In this document: one piece after another, positions 41,924-51,470 of the stretch
Layout: every line of letters begins with the position of its first letter
Numbering within the stretch: position 1 is the stretch's first letter
NCBI RefSeq assembly: GCF_001885585.1
Contig: NZ_LSRP01000057.1
Location: forward strand, 48,298-112,297
Source of the DNA: Pararhizobium antarcticum
GTDB taxonomy: Bacteria; Pseudomonadota; Alphaproteobacteria; Rhizobiales; Rhizobiaceae
Direction of reading: 5' to 3'
DNA length: 64,000 nt
The notes under the pieces: generated by a model
Seen by the model: only the letters and a program-made list of their open reading frames with translations
Database searches by the model: none
Told to the model about the DNA's origin: nothing
Translations under genes and position numbers: made by a program

Positions 41924-42592
41924 TCAGGCTCCCGAAAGGTCATAGGGGCGGGCGAGGATGATCGCCCTGCCGGAGGAAAGGGAAAAGCGGACAGGGCCTT
42001 CGGCGACATTGGAGATCGTGCGCGAGGACCCGAACGGCAGATGGAAGTCGGACAGCGGATAACGGGCATTGGTGATGGTCAGGCCGGTCAGCGTGTCGAG
42101 CCCGAGGATCGAGAACAGGCTGCCTTGCGGCAGATCGATGTCGCGACTGCCGGGCAGCAGCGGATAGGCCTCTTCGTCGCCCGAGGTCAGGAGCACGTCG
42201 ATGCCGTCTTCGGCGAGCCTTGCCGCATGCAGGAGGTGCATGAAGGCGTGGTCGCTGCGCTCGCCGCCGAGCGCGCCGGCCAAAAGCAGTTTTTTCGCGC
42301 CCTGTTCCAGCGCCGCGCTGACGGCGATCTCGCCATCGGTCTCGTTCTTGGCGGGCGGATAGGGTTCGCGCAGGATATCGGGCCATTGCGCGATCAACTC
42401 CGGCGGTGTCGAGTCGAAATCGCCCATCCAGCGCTCGGGGATCACGCCCAGAGACTTTGCATGGCGCATGCCGCCATCGGCAGCGATGATGCGCATGCCG
42501 TGAAGATGCCGGCGCAGGCGATCGGTCGCTCTGAGCGCGCCGCCCATCAATATGGCGAAATCCGGATGTGTCACGGCGTCCCGTTCTGTCAT
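41924..42592 (-). CDS. thiN: Thiamine diphosphokinase
   Basis: This 222-residue ThiN-family enzyme converts thiamine to thiamine diphosphate. Landmarks are IIAADGGMRHAKSLGVIPERWMGDFDS-type N-domain motifs, PPAKNETDGEIAV with the conserved DxD-like acid, and GALGGERSDHAFMHL. It fits with the riboswitch-controlled thiBPQ importer 3 kb away: imported thiamine needs this kinase. It lies immediately upstream of the ABC-F gene on the same strand. Confidence 0.92.
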   Translation of the reverse strand: MTERDAVTHPDFAILMGGALRATDRLRRHLHGMRIIAADGGMRHAKSLGVIPERWMGDFDSTPPELIAQWPDILREPYPPAKNETDGEIAVSAALEQGAKKLLLAGALGGERSDHAFMHLLHAARLAEDGIDVLLTSGDEEAYPLLPGSRDIDLPQGSLFSILGLDTLTGLTITNARYPLSDFHLPFGSSRTISNVAEGPVRFSLSSGRAIILARPYDLSGA

Positions 42593-42654
42593 GGCGCAAG
42601 CCCTTATCGCAAACGGGGGGATGAGGGGAAGGGGTTGGCGCCGATTTGCCGTTT

Positions 42655-43224
42655 TTACCGGCCGGCGGCCCTATCCGCGGGCAGGCTTTCGGGCGTGGTC
42701 GGCATGCCCTCCTTTTCCCGGGCCAGGTAGACATGCTCGAAGCCGGCGACGAAACGGTCGAAGAGGACTGAAAAGGCGGCCACATCATCGTCCCGCCAAT
42801 CGGCAAGGATGCTTTCGATGACGCTGCGCTTGACGGCCTTGACCTCGAGCATGAGTTGCCGCCCGAGATCGGTCATCACCACCAGGATCCGGCGGGCGTC
42901 GGTCTGAGATGCTTCACGCCGGAGTGCCCCGCGTGTCACCATGTCGGCGACGATGCGGCTGGCGCGGGAGGGGTCGATGCGCATCATCTCGGCGATCGTT
43001 CCCACCGTCACTTCGCCTTCCGGTTCGGCGCGCCAGACGGCGTCGAGCACGTCGATATGGCTGATCTCCAGCTCAGGCGCGACGCTTTTGATCGCAAGCC
43101 GTGCCATGACCCGACGTCCGATCAACAGGCGCCAGCGGCCCATGGCCTGGCCAATCAGGGTGCGGCTCGCCTCTGCTTCGCTGGCGCCAGGGTCTGCTTT
43201 GGTGGTCGGGGCTGCATTTTCCAT
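42655..43224 (-). CDS. MarR-family transcriptional regulator
   Basis: This 189-residue regulator has a winged-helix core: LEISHIDVLDAVWRAEPEGEVTVGTIAEMMRIDPSRASRI-type helices, then the wing GALRREASQTDARRILVVMTD with the conserved DxR, and a dimerisation helix at the C-terminus. The ATG at 43224 begins the conserved region. It is divergent from an MFS drug exporter, and a palindrome in the shared 119-bp region is the probable operator. Ligand unknown. Confidence 0.9.
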   Translation of the reverse strand: MENAAPTTKADPGASEAEASRTLIGQAMGRWRLLIGRRVMARLAIKSVAPELEISHIDVLDAVWRAEPEGEVTVGTIAEMMRIDPSRASRIVADMVTRGALRREASQTDARRILVVMTDLGRQLMLEVKAVKRSVIESILADWRDDDVAAFSVLFDRFVAGFEHVYLAREKEGMPTTPESLPADRAAGR

Positions 43225-43288
43225 GGCCAACAATAACAAAGCTTTCGCGGTTTCGAAAGACCGATATGCCGTGAACATAAATATGCTG

Positions 43289-43317
43289 TTGACATATATG
43301 TGCGAACAGCACATAAA
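43289..43317 (+). promoter_or_regulatory. Promoter of the MFS exporter
   Basis: TTGACA (43289-43294) and CATAAA (43312-43317) are spaced by 17 bases, 27 bases upstream of the exporter start. The spacer contains the MarR-type palindrome, so bound repressor would block polymerase. Confidence 0.6.
43297..43315. promoter_or_regulatory. Probable MarR operator palindrome
   Basis: TATGTGC-GAACA-GCACATA is a perfect 7-bp inverted repeat with a 5-base centre, inside the intergenic region of the divergent marR/MFS pair. The size suits a MarR dimer. Binding is inferred. Confidence 0.65.
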
Positions 43318-43343
43318 TTCGAAAACGCAACCGGATTTCTCCC

Positions 43344-44843
43344 ATGGATATGCAAACTGTTCCTGCGCCGCTCGTCTCGAGCAGGGCGCTTCGTCTCACG
43401 CTTTTCGGATTTCTGATGGCGGCGCTGTTCATGGCGACGCTCGACAATCAGATTGTCTCCACCGCTCTGCCCACGATCGTCGGCGAGTTCGGGCAGATGG
43501 AGCGTTTCGGCTGGATCGGCTCGTCTTATCTGCTCGCCACCTGCGCGGTGATGCCGCTTTACGGCAAGCTGGGTGACCTCTTCGGCCGCAAATATGTGAT
43601 GATTGCCGCAGTCACGATCTTCACGCTCGGTTCGATCGCCTGTGGGCTGGCCACCTCGATGAACACGCTGATTGCAGCCCGTGTCTTTCAGGGGCTCGGC
43701 GGTGGCGGCATCATGGTCTCGATCTTCTCGATCAATGCGGACCTCTTCGAGCCACGCGAACGGGCGCGCTACCAGAGCTATTCCAGCCTGATGCTGATGG
43801 CATCGGGGGCCATCGGCCCGGTGCTCGGCGGAACCATGAGCGACCTGTTCGGCTGGCGTTCGATCTTTCTGATCAACATCCCGGTCGGTGTCATCGTCCT
43901 TGCCGGCCTGTTCGTCTTCCTGCCCTATCGCCGGCCGACGCGGCAGCCGCGGATCGACTATGCCGGCGCGCTGCTTCTTGCAGGCGCTGTCACCAGCATC
44001 GTGCTTCTGGCCGATGCGCCGGAATTGTTCGGCTCGCTGCTGTCGACCGGCAGCCTTTCCGTCCTGGCTGCAGGTCTTGCCTGCGCCGTCGTCTGGATCT
44101 TCGTCGAACGGCGGGCGCCAGAGCCGATCGTGCCCCTGTCCTTGTTTGCCAATCCGTCCTTCAGCCTGTTCCTGATCATCTCTTTGGCAAGCGGCGCCAT
44201 CGGCATCGGCATGGTCAATTATTTCGCGCTGTTCCTGCAGACCACCACCGGCCTGTCGCCGTCTTCGGCCGGATTGCTGTTCATCATGCTCACCGGCGGC
44301 ATTGTCTGCGGTTCGCTGGCCTCGGGCCGGCTGATCTCGATCACCGGGCGCTACAAGCCGTTTTCGATCGCCAGCGCTGCCATGGCTGTCATCGCCATGC
44401 TTTTGTTCACGCAGGTCCATCCCGGCACCTCGCTGTTGCTGATTGCCGCCATCATGGGCTTTCACGGCATCGGCATCGGCCTGGGCCAGCAGGTGCCGGT
44501 GACAGGCGTGCAGAACATGGTCGCGCGCGGCGATGTCGGCGCGGCAACCGGCGCCATCACGCTGTCGCGCATGGGCGGGGCGTCGATTGCGATTTCGCTT
44601 TACGGCGCCACGATTGCTGCCGGTCTTGCGCGCCATGGCGGCACCGTTGCCGGGGTGGACGATATGGAAAAGTTGACGCCGGCCATGCTTTCGGCTCTGC
44701 CGGCCCCGGTACAGCAGGCGGTCGCCGCCAGCTACACGGCCGCATTTCACCCGCTGTTCCTGACGGCAGCCGGCATCGCAGCCATTGCGCTGTTTGCAGC
44801 CATCGGTCTCAAGGCGGTGCGGCTACCCTCCGCCGGCAGCTAG
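43344..44843 (+). CDS. MFS multidrug exporter (DHA2, 14 helices)
   Basis: This 499-residue transporter of the EmrB/QacA (DHA2) type has about 14 hydrophobic helices. Motifs seen are LDNQIVSTALPTIVGEF in helix 1, LGDLFGRKYVMI (motif A) and GSLASGRLISITGRYK in the C-terminal half. It probably exports hydrophobic toxic compounds by proton antiport. It is under likely control of the divergent MarR regulator. No adjacent membrane-fusion (EmrA) gene exists, so it would act as a single-component pump. Confidence 0.92.
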   Translation: MDMQTVPAPLVSSRALRLTLFGFLMAALFMATLDNQIVSTALPTIVGEFGQMERFGWIGSSYLLATCAVMPLYGKLGDLFGRKYVMIAAVTIFTLGSIACGLATSMNTLIAARVFQGLGGGGIMVSIFSINADLFEPRERARYQSYSSLMLMASGAIGPVLGGTMSDLFGWRSIFLINIPVGVIVLAGLFVFLPYRRPTRQPRIDYAGALLLAGAVTSIVLLADAPELFGSLLSTGSLSVLAAGLACAVVWIFVERRAPEPIVPLSLFANPSFSLFLIISLASGAIGIGMVNYFALFLQTTTGLSPSSAGLLFIMLTGGIVCGSLASGRLISITGRYKPFSIASAAMAVIAMLLFTQVHPGTSLLLIAAIMGFHGIGIGLGQQVPVTGVQNMVARGDVGAATGAITLSRMGGASIAISLYGATIAAGLARHGGTVAGVDDMEKLTPAMLSALPAPVQQAVAASYTAAFHPLFLTAAGIAAIALFAAIGLKAVRLPSAGS

Positions 44844-44915
44844 CGCCCGGGATCGATGACCGGTGCCGAACGGTTCGGACCTTCGACCCCCGAGACAAAG
44901 CGGTCGAGCCGCCTC

Positions 44916-44943
44916 TTGCCAAGCTCATGCGTGGCGTCTAAAT
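44916..44943 (+). promoter_or_regulatory. Possible promoter of thiBPQ
   Basis: TTGCCA (44916-44921) and CTAAAT (44938-44943) are separated by 16 bases and would start transcription just before the TPP aptamer. The consensus match is modest. Confidence 0.4.
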
Positions 44944-44951
44944 CTCATCTC

Positions 44952-45055
44952 GCTCTAACGGGGCGCCCTGATCCGACTGTCGGAAGAGGGGCTGAGAGGC
45001 GAAAGCCGACCCGCAGAACCTGATCCGGCTTGTACCGGCGGAGGGATTAGACGGC
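44952..45055 (+). promoter_or_regulatory. TPP riboswitch (THI element) of thiBPQ
   Basis: The region carries the aptamer core of the TPP riboswitch: GGGGCGCCC at the start, CTGAGAGG (pyrimidine-sensor helix), then ACCCGCAGAACCTGATCCGG and GCGGAGGGATTAGA closing the first helix. It lies 49 bases before the thiB start. When TPP binds, thiamine import genes should be switched off, probably at translation initiation through the following hairpin. Confidence 0.93.
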
Positions 45056-45061
45056 TCACTT

Positions 45062-45103
45062 CAGCGCCCTCTTCCCATTTTGGATGTTTAAAGGAGGCGC
45101 CTG
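45062..45103 (+). promoter_or_regulatory. Shine-Dalgarno-sequestering hairpin before thiB
   Basis: CAGCGCC plus CTCTT (45062-45073) can pair with AAGGAGGCGCCTG (about 45091-45103), with one or two bulges. This buries the ribosome site AAGGAGG, and the stem ends directly before the thiB ATG. It fits the expression platform of a translational TPP switch. Confidence 0.65.
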
Positions 45104-46114
45104 ATGCGCAAAGTACTTCTGTCTATGATCGCCGCTGCGGCGGGTTTCTCTCTGGCCGGCCCTATGGCTGCGCAGGAAAAGACGCTGACCGTCTACACCT
45201 ATGAAAGTTTCGTCAGCGAATGGGGCCCGGGGCCCAAGGTTGCAGAAGCCTTTGAAAAGACATGCGCCTGCAAGGTCAACTATGTCGGCGTCGCCGACGG
45301 CGTCGAACTTCTGACCCGCTTGAAGCTGGAAGGCGAGGCGACCAAGGCCGACATCGTGCTCGGTCTTGATACCAACCTGATCTCCGAAGCCAAGGCAACC
45401 GGCCTGTTTGCGCCGCACGGCCTTGATCTGTCCGGCCTCACGGTGCCCGGCGGATTTTCCGACGATGTGTTTGCGCCGTATGACTATGGCCACTTCGCCG
45501 TGATCTATGACACCGAAACCATCAAGACGCCGCCGGCCAGCCTTAAGGAACTCGTCGAAGGCGATCCGTCCCAGAAGATCGTTATCCAGGATCCGCGCAC
45601 ATCGACGCCGGGCCTTGGTCTGCTGTTGTGGGTAAAATCGGTTTATGGCGATGAGGCCGGTGCGGCCTGGGCCAAACTCAAAGACCGGATTCTGACGGTC
45701 ACGCCCGGCTGGTCGGAGGCCTACGGCCTGTTCACCAAGGGCGAAGCACCAATGGTGCTTTCCTATACCACATCACCTGCCTATCATATGGTTTCGGAAA
45801 GCACGGATCGCTATCAGGCGGCCGCGTTTTCGGAAGGCCACTACATCCAGATCGAGGTTGCCGGGATGATCAGGACAGCCAGGGATCCGGCACTTGCCAA
45901 GCAATTCCTGTCCTTCATGGTCGGGCCGCAGTTCCAGACGATCATTCCGACGACCAACTGGATGATGCCGGTCGGCGCGCTCGACGCGCCTCTGCCTGAT
46001 GCGTTCGCCAAGCTGGTGCAGCCAGCCAAGACATTCCTGATGTCGTCCGAGGCCGTTGCCGCAAACCGCAGGGCCTGGATCGACGAATGGCTCGCTGCCA
46101 TGAGCCGAAACTGA
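45104..46114 (+). CDS. thiB: Thiamine ABC transporter, substrate-binding protein
   Basis: This 336-residue periplasmic thiamine/TPP-binding protein has a signal peptide ending at AAQ (about residue 23). It then carries [19 protein letters not shown] and the typical [34 protein letters not shown] and [13 protein letters not shown] of the ThiB family. It is the first gene of riboswitch-controlled thiBPQ and lies seven bases upstream of thiP. Confidence 0.95.
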   Translation: MRKVLLSMIAAAAGFSLAGPMAAQEKTLTVYTYESFVSEWGPGPKVAEAFEKTCACKVNYVGVADGVELLTRLKLEGEATKADIVLGLDTNLISEAKATGLFAPHGLDLSGLTVPGGFSDDVFAPYDYGHFAVIYDTETIKTPPASLKELVEGDPSQKIVIQDPRTSTPGLGLLLWVKSVYGDEAGAAWAKLKDRILTVTPGWSEAYGLFTKGEAPMVLSYTTSPAYHMVSESTDRYQAAAFSEGHYIQIEVAGMIRTARDPALAKQFLSFMVGPQFQTIIPTTNWMMPVGALDAPLPDAFAKLVQPAKTFLMSSEAVAANRRAWIDEWLAAMSRN

Positions 46115-46121
46115 GCCGCGG

Positions 46122-47762
46122 GTGAGGGGGATCGAACGCCGATTGACGCTATCCGCCGGGGCTTTTTGCCTCGTCGGGATCCTCCTGTTCGTGGCGCTGG
46201 CGGCCGGTGCGCTCGCCACATTCGATCAACCCGGTGTGGCAACCACTCTGTCGTTCGATGCCTATATCTGGCGGGTTACACGGTTCACGCTGCTGCAGGC
46301 CATCCTCTCGACGGGCCTGTCGGTGCTGTTTGCCATTCCCGTGGCGCTGGCCCTGGGGCGGCAAGCCCGTTTCCCCGGTCGTGTGTGGGTTGTCCGGCTG
46401 ATGGCGTTGCCGCTCGGGCTGCCGGCACTCGTCGCAGCACTCGGGCTGATCGGCATCTGGGGCCGGCAGGGTGTGTTGAATGGCGGCCTGTCCTGGCTCG
46501 GCCTCGAGCAGCCGGTGAGCATTTACGGGCTCTCCGGTATTCTTCTGGCCCATGTCTTTTTCAATATGCCTCTCGCGGTCCGGCTGATGCTGACGGGGCT
46601 CGAGCGCATACCGGGGGAATACTGGCTTGTCGGAGCCAATCTCGGCATGCGGCCCTGGTCGACCTTCCGATTTATAGAATGGCCGGTGATCCGCGGCCTG
46701 TTACCGGGCATTGCCAGCCTCGTCTTCATGCTGTGTGCCACGAGCTTCACGCTGGTGCTGACACTGGGCGGCGGCCCTGCGGCCAGCACGATCGAGGTGG
46801 CGATCTACCAGGCGCTGCGCTTCGACTTCGATCCGCCCCGCGCCATAGCCCTTTCGCTGCTACAGATTGCCATTACCGGCCTGCTGCTCCTTGCCCTGCG
46901 ATGGCTGGCGCCGCCGTCGGCGGATGGCCCGACCTCCGGTCGCAAGGCGCGCCGCTTCGATGGCCGTCGGGGGCTCGGGTGGATCGGTGATTTCGCGGTG
47001 ATCGGTCTCGCTGCGGTTTTCACGATGCTGCCGCTCGGAGCTGTCGTTGTCTCTGGCCTGATGGCGGATCTTTCCGGGCTCGTGCGCGATCCTATGGTCC
47101 ACCGGGGGCTCGCCACCAGCCTCGCCATCGCGGTTTGCTCTGCGGTGCTGTGTGTCGCGGGAACCGCCGCGATGATCCGGGCGCGGCAGATGGCGCTTGC
47201 ACCGCGTCGCCCGCACGCTGTTGCGCGCGGCCTGGCGGCATCGGTCTCCGCCTCGACCTCGCTCGTTCTCCTGGTTCCGCCTGTGGTTCTCGGTTCCGGC
47301 TGGTTCCTGCTTCTGCGGCCGTTCGGTGATGTCAGCCGCTTTGCGCCCGTGCTGGTGATCCTCATCAACGTGCTGATGGCTCTGCCCTTTGTCTATCGGG
47401 TCCTGAAGCCAGCCATGGAAACGCATTGGCAGCGAACCGCCAGACTATCTGCGAGCCTCGGGCTTGGCGGCTGGAACCGCTGGCGCGCCATAGACTGGCC
47501 GGGTCTTCGCAAGCCGATCCTGATGGCGATGTCCTTTGCGGCTGCGCTGTCGCTTGGCGATCTCGGTGCCGTTGCGCTTTTCGGTTCGCAGGATATGGTC
47601 ACCTTGCCCTGGCTGCTCTACGGGCGGATGGGCAGCTATCGCTCGACGGATGCAGCCGGGCTGGCGCTGTTTCTCGGGCTTGTCTGCCTTGCCCTGACAA
47701 TTTTCGGAACGGCCGCGCAGACGCGTGAACGCGGGAATGAGGATAGTGATGGCCGAAGCTGA
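46122..47762 (+). CDS. thiP: Thiamine ABC transporter, permease
   Basis: This 546-residue permease has two fused halves of about six helices each, the standard ThiP layout. Each half ends in a coupling loop: EYWLVGANLGMRPWSTFRFIEWP in the first and ARLSASLGLGGWNRWRAIDWP in the second. The start is a GTG seven bases after thiB. The 3' end overlaps thiQ by 14 bases. Confidence 0.94.
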   Translation: MRGIERRLTLSAGAFCLVGILLFVALAAGALATFDQPGVATTLSFDAYIWRVTRFTLLQAILSTGLSVLFAIPVALALGRQARFPGRVWVVRLMALPLGLPALVAALGLIGIWGRQGVLNGGLSWLGLEQPVSIYGLSGILLAHVFFNMPLAVRLMLTGLERIPGEYWLVGANLGMRPWSTFRFIEWPVIRGLLPGIASLVFMLCATSFTLVLTLGGGPAASTIEVAIYQALRFDFDPPRAIALSLLQIAITGLLLLALRWLAPPSADGPTSGRKARRFDGRRGLGWIGDFAVIGLAAVFTMLPLGAVVVSGLMADLSGLVRDPMVHRGLATSLAIAVCSAVLCVAGTAAMIRARQMALAPRRPHAVARGLAASVSASTSLVLLVPPVVLGSGWFLLLRPFGDVSRFAPVLVILINVLMALPFVYRVLKPAMETHWQRTARLSASLGLGGWNRWRAIDWPGLRKPILMAMSFAAALSLGDLGAVALFGSQDMVTLPWLLYGRMGSYRSTDAAGLALFLGLVCLALTIFGTAAQTRERGNEDSDGRS

Positions 47763-48474
47763 AAGCATGGACCCGGCGATTGGCCTTCAGGATGTCCATG
47801 TCCGCTATCCGAATGCGCATCTGCAGTTCGATTGCACCATACGGCGCGGCGAGATTGCCGCCATCGTCGGGGCGTCCGGATCGGGCAAGTCAACGCTGTT
47901 CAACGTCATTGCCGGGTTCGAAACCCAGGATGAGGGCCGGGTCGATATTTTTGGCAAAGACGTCGCTCACGTTGAACCGTCCGAACGGCCGGTTTCGGTG
48001 ATTTTCCAGGATCACAATCTCTTTTCCCATCTTGATGTCGCCACCAATATCGGTTTGGGGATCGATCCGGCGCTGCGCCTCGGCGTCAAGGAGCGCGGCA
48101 AGATTGCCGGCTCGATGATGCGCGTCGGTCTGGAAGGGTTTGGCCGGCGCCTGCCGCCGACGCTGTCCGGTGGCGAGCGCCAGAGGGTTGCCCTGGCGCG
48201 CGCGCTTGTGCGGCGAAAGCCGATCCTCCTGCTCGACGAGCCCTTTGCGGCGCTCGATCCGGGCTTGCGGGCCGGCATGAGCCAGCTCCTGCTCGATCTG
48301 CACGAAGAGGAGGGAAACACCATCCTGATCATAACGCATCACCCGGATGATCTGCGACGGCTGGCCGACAGTGTGGTTTTCCTCGACGGCGGACGGATCG
48401 TCGCGCATCAGCCGACGGCCGAATTTCTGGCGCGGCGTGACAACCCGGCAATCAACGCATTTCTCGGCAATTGA
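47749..48474 (+). CDS. thiQ: Thiamine ABC transporter, ATP-binding protein
   Basis: This 241-residue ATPase energises ThiBPQ. It has Walker A GASGSGKSTLFNVIAG, signature LSGGERQRVALARALVR, Walker B ILLLDEPFAALDPG and switch His in IITHHPDD. The start is placed at ATG 47749, which has AGGA five bases upstream inside the end of thiP; earlier in-frame GTG and ATG codons exist. It is the last gene of the unit. Confidence 0.94.
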   Translation: MAEAESMDPAIGLQDVHVRYPNAHLQFDCTIRRGEIAAIVGASGSGKSTLFNVIAGFETQDEGRVDIFGKDVAHVEPSERPVSVIFQDHNLFSHLDVATNIGLGIDPALRLGVKERGKIAGSMMRVGLEGFGRRLPPTLSGGERQRVALARALVRRKPILLLDEPFAALDPGLRAGMSQLLLDLHEEEGNTILIITHHPDDLRRLADSVVFLDGGRIVAHQPTAEFLARRDNPAINAFLGN

Positions 48475-48770
48475 ACGCTTCGTCCCGCAAACTTCCTGCC
48501 TTTGCCACAATTTAACCGCCGCCCCATGCGACGGCCCGAACTGTAACTGCCATATGGCTGCGTTTCCCGCATCCGTTGCTGCGATACCACTGGGCAACTA
48601 TTTCTATTGGTATTGCTAGGCACCGGCGGCGGGAATGGGTTACAGCTGCACCTTGCAGATACGCTTGCTACGACTATGTACCGGACTGTAATGAATACCG
48701 AATTTGCAGCTGGTCGCATGGCCGCGAATTCCTTGCGGGTTGGCACGAAAGACTGGGAACGAGCTGAGGC

Positions 48771-50282
48771 ATGAACAGGAAGACAGGCACAGATCACGTG
48801 CTCCCGGCCGGGCGCCCTGGCGTTGCTCTGCGTGCCGCCGCCGGGTTGTTGACCGTACTGTTGCTCTCTGCGTGCCAGTCGTTGGTCGAGCAGAGCTACG
48901 AGCCGAGCGTCTCGCCCTCGCAAAATCCCCAGATCGTCGATGAGGTCCAGAAAAACGATCCGCGTGCACAGGTGGGCGCGCGCGAACATCCGCGCATCGT
49001 TGCCAGTTATGGCGGCGAGTACAAGGATGCAAAGACGGAGCGCCTGGTTGCCCGTATCGCCGGGGCCCTGACGGCCGTCTCGGAAAACCCGAACCAGTCC
49101 TATCGCATCACCATTCTGAATTCACCGGCGATAAACGCCTTTGCCCTGCCGGGCGGTTATCTCTACGTGACGCGTGGCCTTTTGGCGCTTGCCCTTGATG
49201 CCTCTGAAGTTGCGGCCGTGCTGTCGCACGAAATGGCGCATGTGACGGCCAATCACGGCATCGAGCGGCAGCAGCGGGAAGAGGCGGAAGTGATCGCCAG
49301 CCGCGTCGTCTCCGAAGTCCTGTCGAGCGATCTTGCCGGCAAGCAGGCGCTCGCGCGCGGCAAGCTGCGCCTCGCTGCCTTCTCGCGCAATCAGGAATTG
49401 CAGGCTGACGTGATCGGCGTGCGGATGCTGGGCGAGGCCGGCTATGACGCCTATGCCGCCGCACGTTTCCTCGATTCCATGGCCGCCTATAGCCGTTATT
49501 CGGCGGTCGATCCGGATTCGGACCAGAGCCTCGACTTCCTGTCCAGCCATCCGAACGCGCCGCAGCGCGTCGACCTTGCGCGCCGTCATGCACGGGCTTT
49601 CGGACCGGAGGGCGCGACGGGCGATCGGGGACGGGACTATTATCTCGCAGGCATCGACGGTCTTCTCTACGGAGACAGCCCGCAGGAAGGCTATGTCCGC
49701 GGACAGACATTTCTGCATGGCACTCTGGGCATCCGCTTCGACGTGCCGAACGGCTTCCAGATCGACAACAAGGCGGAAGCGGTGCTGGCCACCGGGCCCG
49801 GCGATATCGCGATCCGCTTCGACGGCGTTGCCGATCCGAAACGGCGCAGCCTGACGGAGTATATTGCCAGCGGCTGGGTCACCGGCCTGCAGCCGGCAAC
49901 CATCAGGCCGACAATGATCAACGGCCTGGAGGCCGCGACGGCACGCGCCTCCGCCGATCGCTGGGACTTTGATGTCACGGTGATGCGGATCGATACCCAG
50001 ATCTACCGCTTCCTGACAGCCGTGCCGAAGGGGTCTGCGGCCTTGGCGCCAACCGCGAACGCGCTTCGCGCTTCGTTCCGCCGGATGACTGCGCAGGAGG
50101 CGGCTGCGCTGAAGCCTTTGCGTGTGCGCATTGTCACGGCAAGTTCGAGCGATACGCTGGCAACGCTGTCGGCCCGCATGATGGGCACCGATCGCAAGCT
50201 CGATCTCTTCCGGCTGATCAACGCCATGCAGGTCACCTCGACGGTCAAGCCGGGCGACAAGGTCAAGATCATCTCGGAATAG
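48771..50282 (+). CDS. M48-family metalloprotease lipoprotein with LysM-like tail
   Basis: This 503-residue protein has a lipoprotein signal (LLLSACQS, lipid Cys35) and an M48 peptidase domain with zinc motif HEMAH (153-157). The third ligand lies in the ELQADVIGV segment. A C-terminal domain with a LysM-like end (TLATLSARMMGTDRKLDLFRLINAM and VKPGDKVKIISE) may bind peptidoglycan. It resembles BepA/LoiP-type envelope quality-control proteases, but the C-terminal half lacks the TPR domain of BepA. Confidence 0.88.
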   Translation: MNRKTGTDHVLPAGRPGVALRAAAGLLTVLLLSACQSLVEQSYEPSVSPSQNPQIVDEVQKNDPRAQVGAREHPRIVASYGGEYKDAKTERLVARIAGALTAVSENPNQSYRITILNSPAINAFALPGGYLYVTRGLLALALDASEVAAVLSHEMAHVTANHGIERQQREEAEVIASRVVSEVLSSDLAGKQALARGKLRLAAFSRNQELQADVIGVRMLGEAGYDAYAAARFLDSMAAYSRYSAVDPDSDQSLDFLSSHPNAPQRVDLARRHARAFGPEGATGDRGRDYYLAGIDGLLYGDSPQEGYVRGQTFLHGTLGIRFDVPNGFQIDNKAEAVLATGPGDIAIRFDGVADPKRRSLTEYIASGWVTGLQPATIRPTMINGLEAATARASADRWDFDVTVMRIDTQIYRFLTAVPKGSAALAPTANALRASFRRMTAQEAAALKPLRVRIVTASSSDTLATLSARMMGTDRKLDLFRLINAMQVTSTVKPGDKVKIISE

Positions 50283-50336
50283 CTTGTTCGGACTGAAAGC
50301 GGAGCCGGCCCTGGTGTCGCTTCAGACAGACGTCGA

Positions 50337-50359
50337 AAGCCCGCCGGGTGGCGGGCCTT
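50337..50359. terminator. Hairpin between convergent M48 and rpoH2 genes
   Basis: GCCCGCC (50339-50345) and GGCGGGC (50350-50356) pair perfectly with a GGGT loop. Short AAA and CTT flanks make it a weak bidirectional terminator for both converging genes. Confidence 0.55.
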
Positions 50360-50389
50360 GCAAAGAGATTGTTGTTTGGTTGGTCCGGC

Positions 50390-51259
50390 TCAGTGCGCCG
50401 TCATTGCCAGGACAGGCGCCTGCGCGACAAGCGCGATCTTCAGCTTTTCCAGCGCGCGGGTCTCGATCTGGCGAACGCGCTCCTTGGAAATGCCGAGATT
50501 GACGCCGAGTTCTTCGAGCGTCGCGCCTTCGTCCGAGAGGCGGCGGGCGAGGATGATCTTCATTTCGCGCTCGTTCAGCTGCTCAAGCGCGTTTCCCAGC
50601 CAGGCACGGCGGCGTTCCTGATCAATCATGTCGCTCACCTGTTCGTCGGGCAGGGGGGCGTTGCAGGCAAGCAGATCCAGCTTTTCGCCACCATCGCCCT
50701 CGCCTCCGCTGGAGATCGGCGCCTGGAGCGAGGCGTCGTTTCCGGAAAGCCGCGCGTCCATGGTCTGGACATCCGACACGCTGACACCGAGCGCCACGGC
50801 GATTTCTTCGTGGATCGCCTGGGCGGTCAGCTGCCGGTCACCCTGGGCGAGTTTTGCGCGCAGCCGGCGCAGATTGAAGAACAGAGCCTTCTGGGCGGAG
50901 CTTGTGCCGCCCCGGACGATCGACCAGTTGCGCAGCACATAATCCTGCATCGAGGCCCGGATCCACCACGTGGCATAAGTCGAAAAACGCACCTCGCGGC
51001 TCGGCTCGAAACGGGCAGCGGCTTCCAGAAGTCCAATATGGCCTTCCTGTATGAGGTCGCTCATCGACAGGCCGAAATTCCGGAATTTTCCCGCCATGGA
51101 GATCACAAGGCGCATATGGGCCATGGCGATCCTGTTGCGCGCGTCCTGATCGTCGTTGTCCTTCCAGGCCTGGGCCAGAGCCTGTTCTTCATGGCGCTCC
51201 AGATAGGGGGCCGCCATCGCAATCTTGATCATGCGCCGGTCTGCAGAGAGGTTCTTCAC
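50390..51259 (-). CDS. rpoH2: RNA polymerase sigma-32 factor RpoH2
   Basis: This 289-residue heat-shock-type sigma factor has region 2 with ISMAGKFRNFGLSMSDLIQEG and FSTYATWWIRASMQDYVLRN. The RpoH box QKALFFNLR lies at 123-131, and region 4 is EELGVNLGISKERVRQIETRALEKLK. The start is GTG 51259 with AGGAG six bases upstream; upstream ATGs lack such a site. I call it RpoH2 rather than RpoH1 from the EcfG promoter upstream and overall resemblance to the rhizobial second RpoH. Confidence 0.88.
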   Translation of the reverse strand: MKNLSADRRMIKIAMAAPYLERHEEQALAQAWKDNDDQDARNRIAMAHMRLVISMAGKFRNFGLSMSDLIQEGHIGLLEAAARFEPSREVRFSTYATWWIRASMQDYVLRNWSIVRGGTSSAQKALFFNLRRLRAKLAQGDRQLTAQAIHEEIAVALGVSVSDVQTMDARLSGNDASLQAPISSGGEGDGGEKLDLLACNAPLPDEQVSDMIDQERRRAWLGNALEQLNEREMKIILARRLSDEGATLEELGVNLGISKERVRQIETRALEKLKIALVAQAPVLAMTAH

Positions 51260-51470
51260 GGGCAACTCCTGACAGGGCACCATTGTGCCGTTTAAGCGTT
51301 CGGTCGATCCGTCATCCCGCATTTCTGTGTCTGGCCGTTGACGCTTGGGAGATGCGCCCTACATTCTGGTTATGGGCCTGGACTGAGTGTTCGCGGGTCT
51401 GATGCAAAATTAGATCTTGTTCTTATGGCCGGGGTGTTTGCTGCAACCGCACGCACACCGGACGTCGAAC

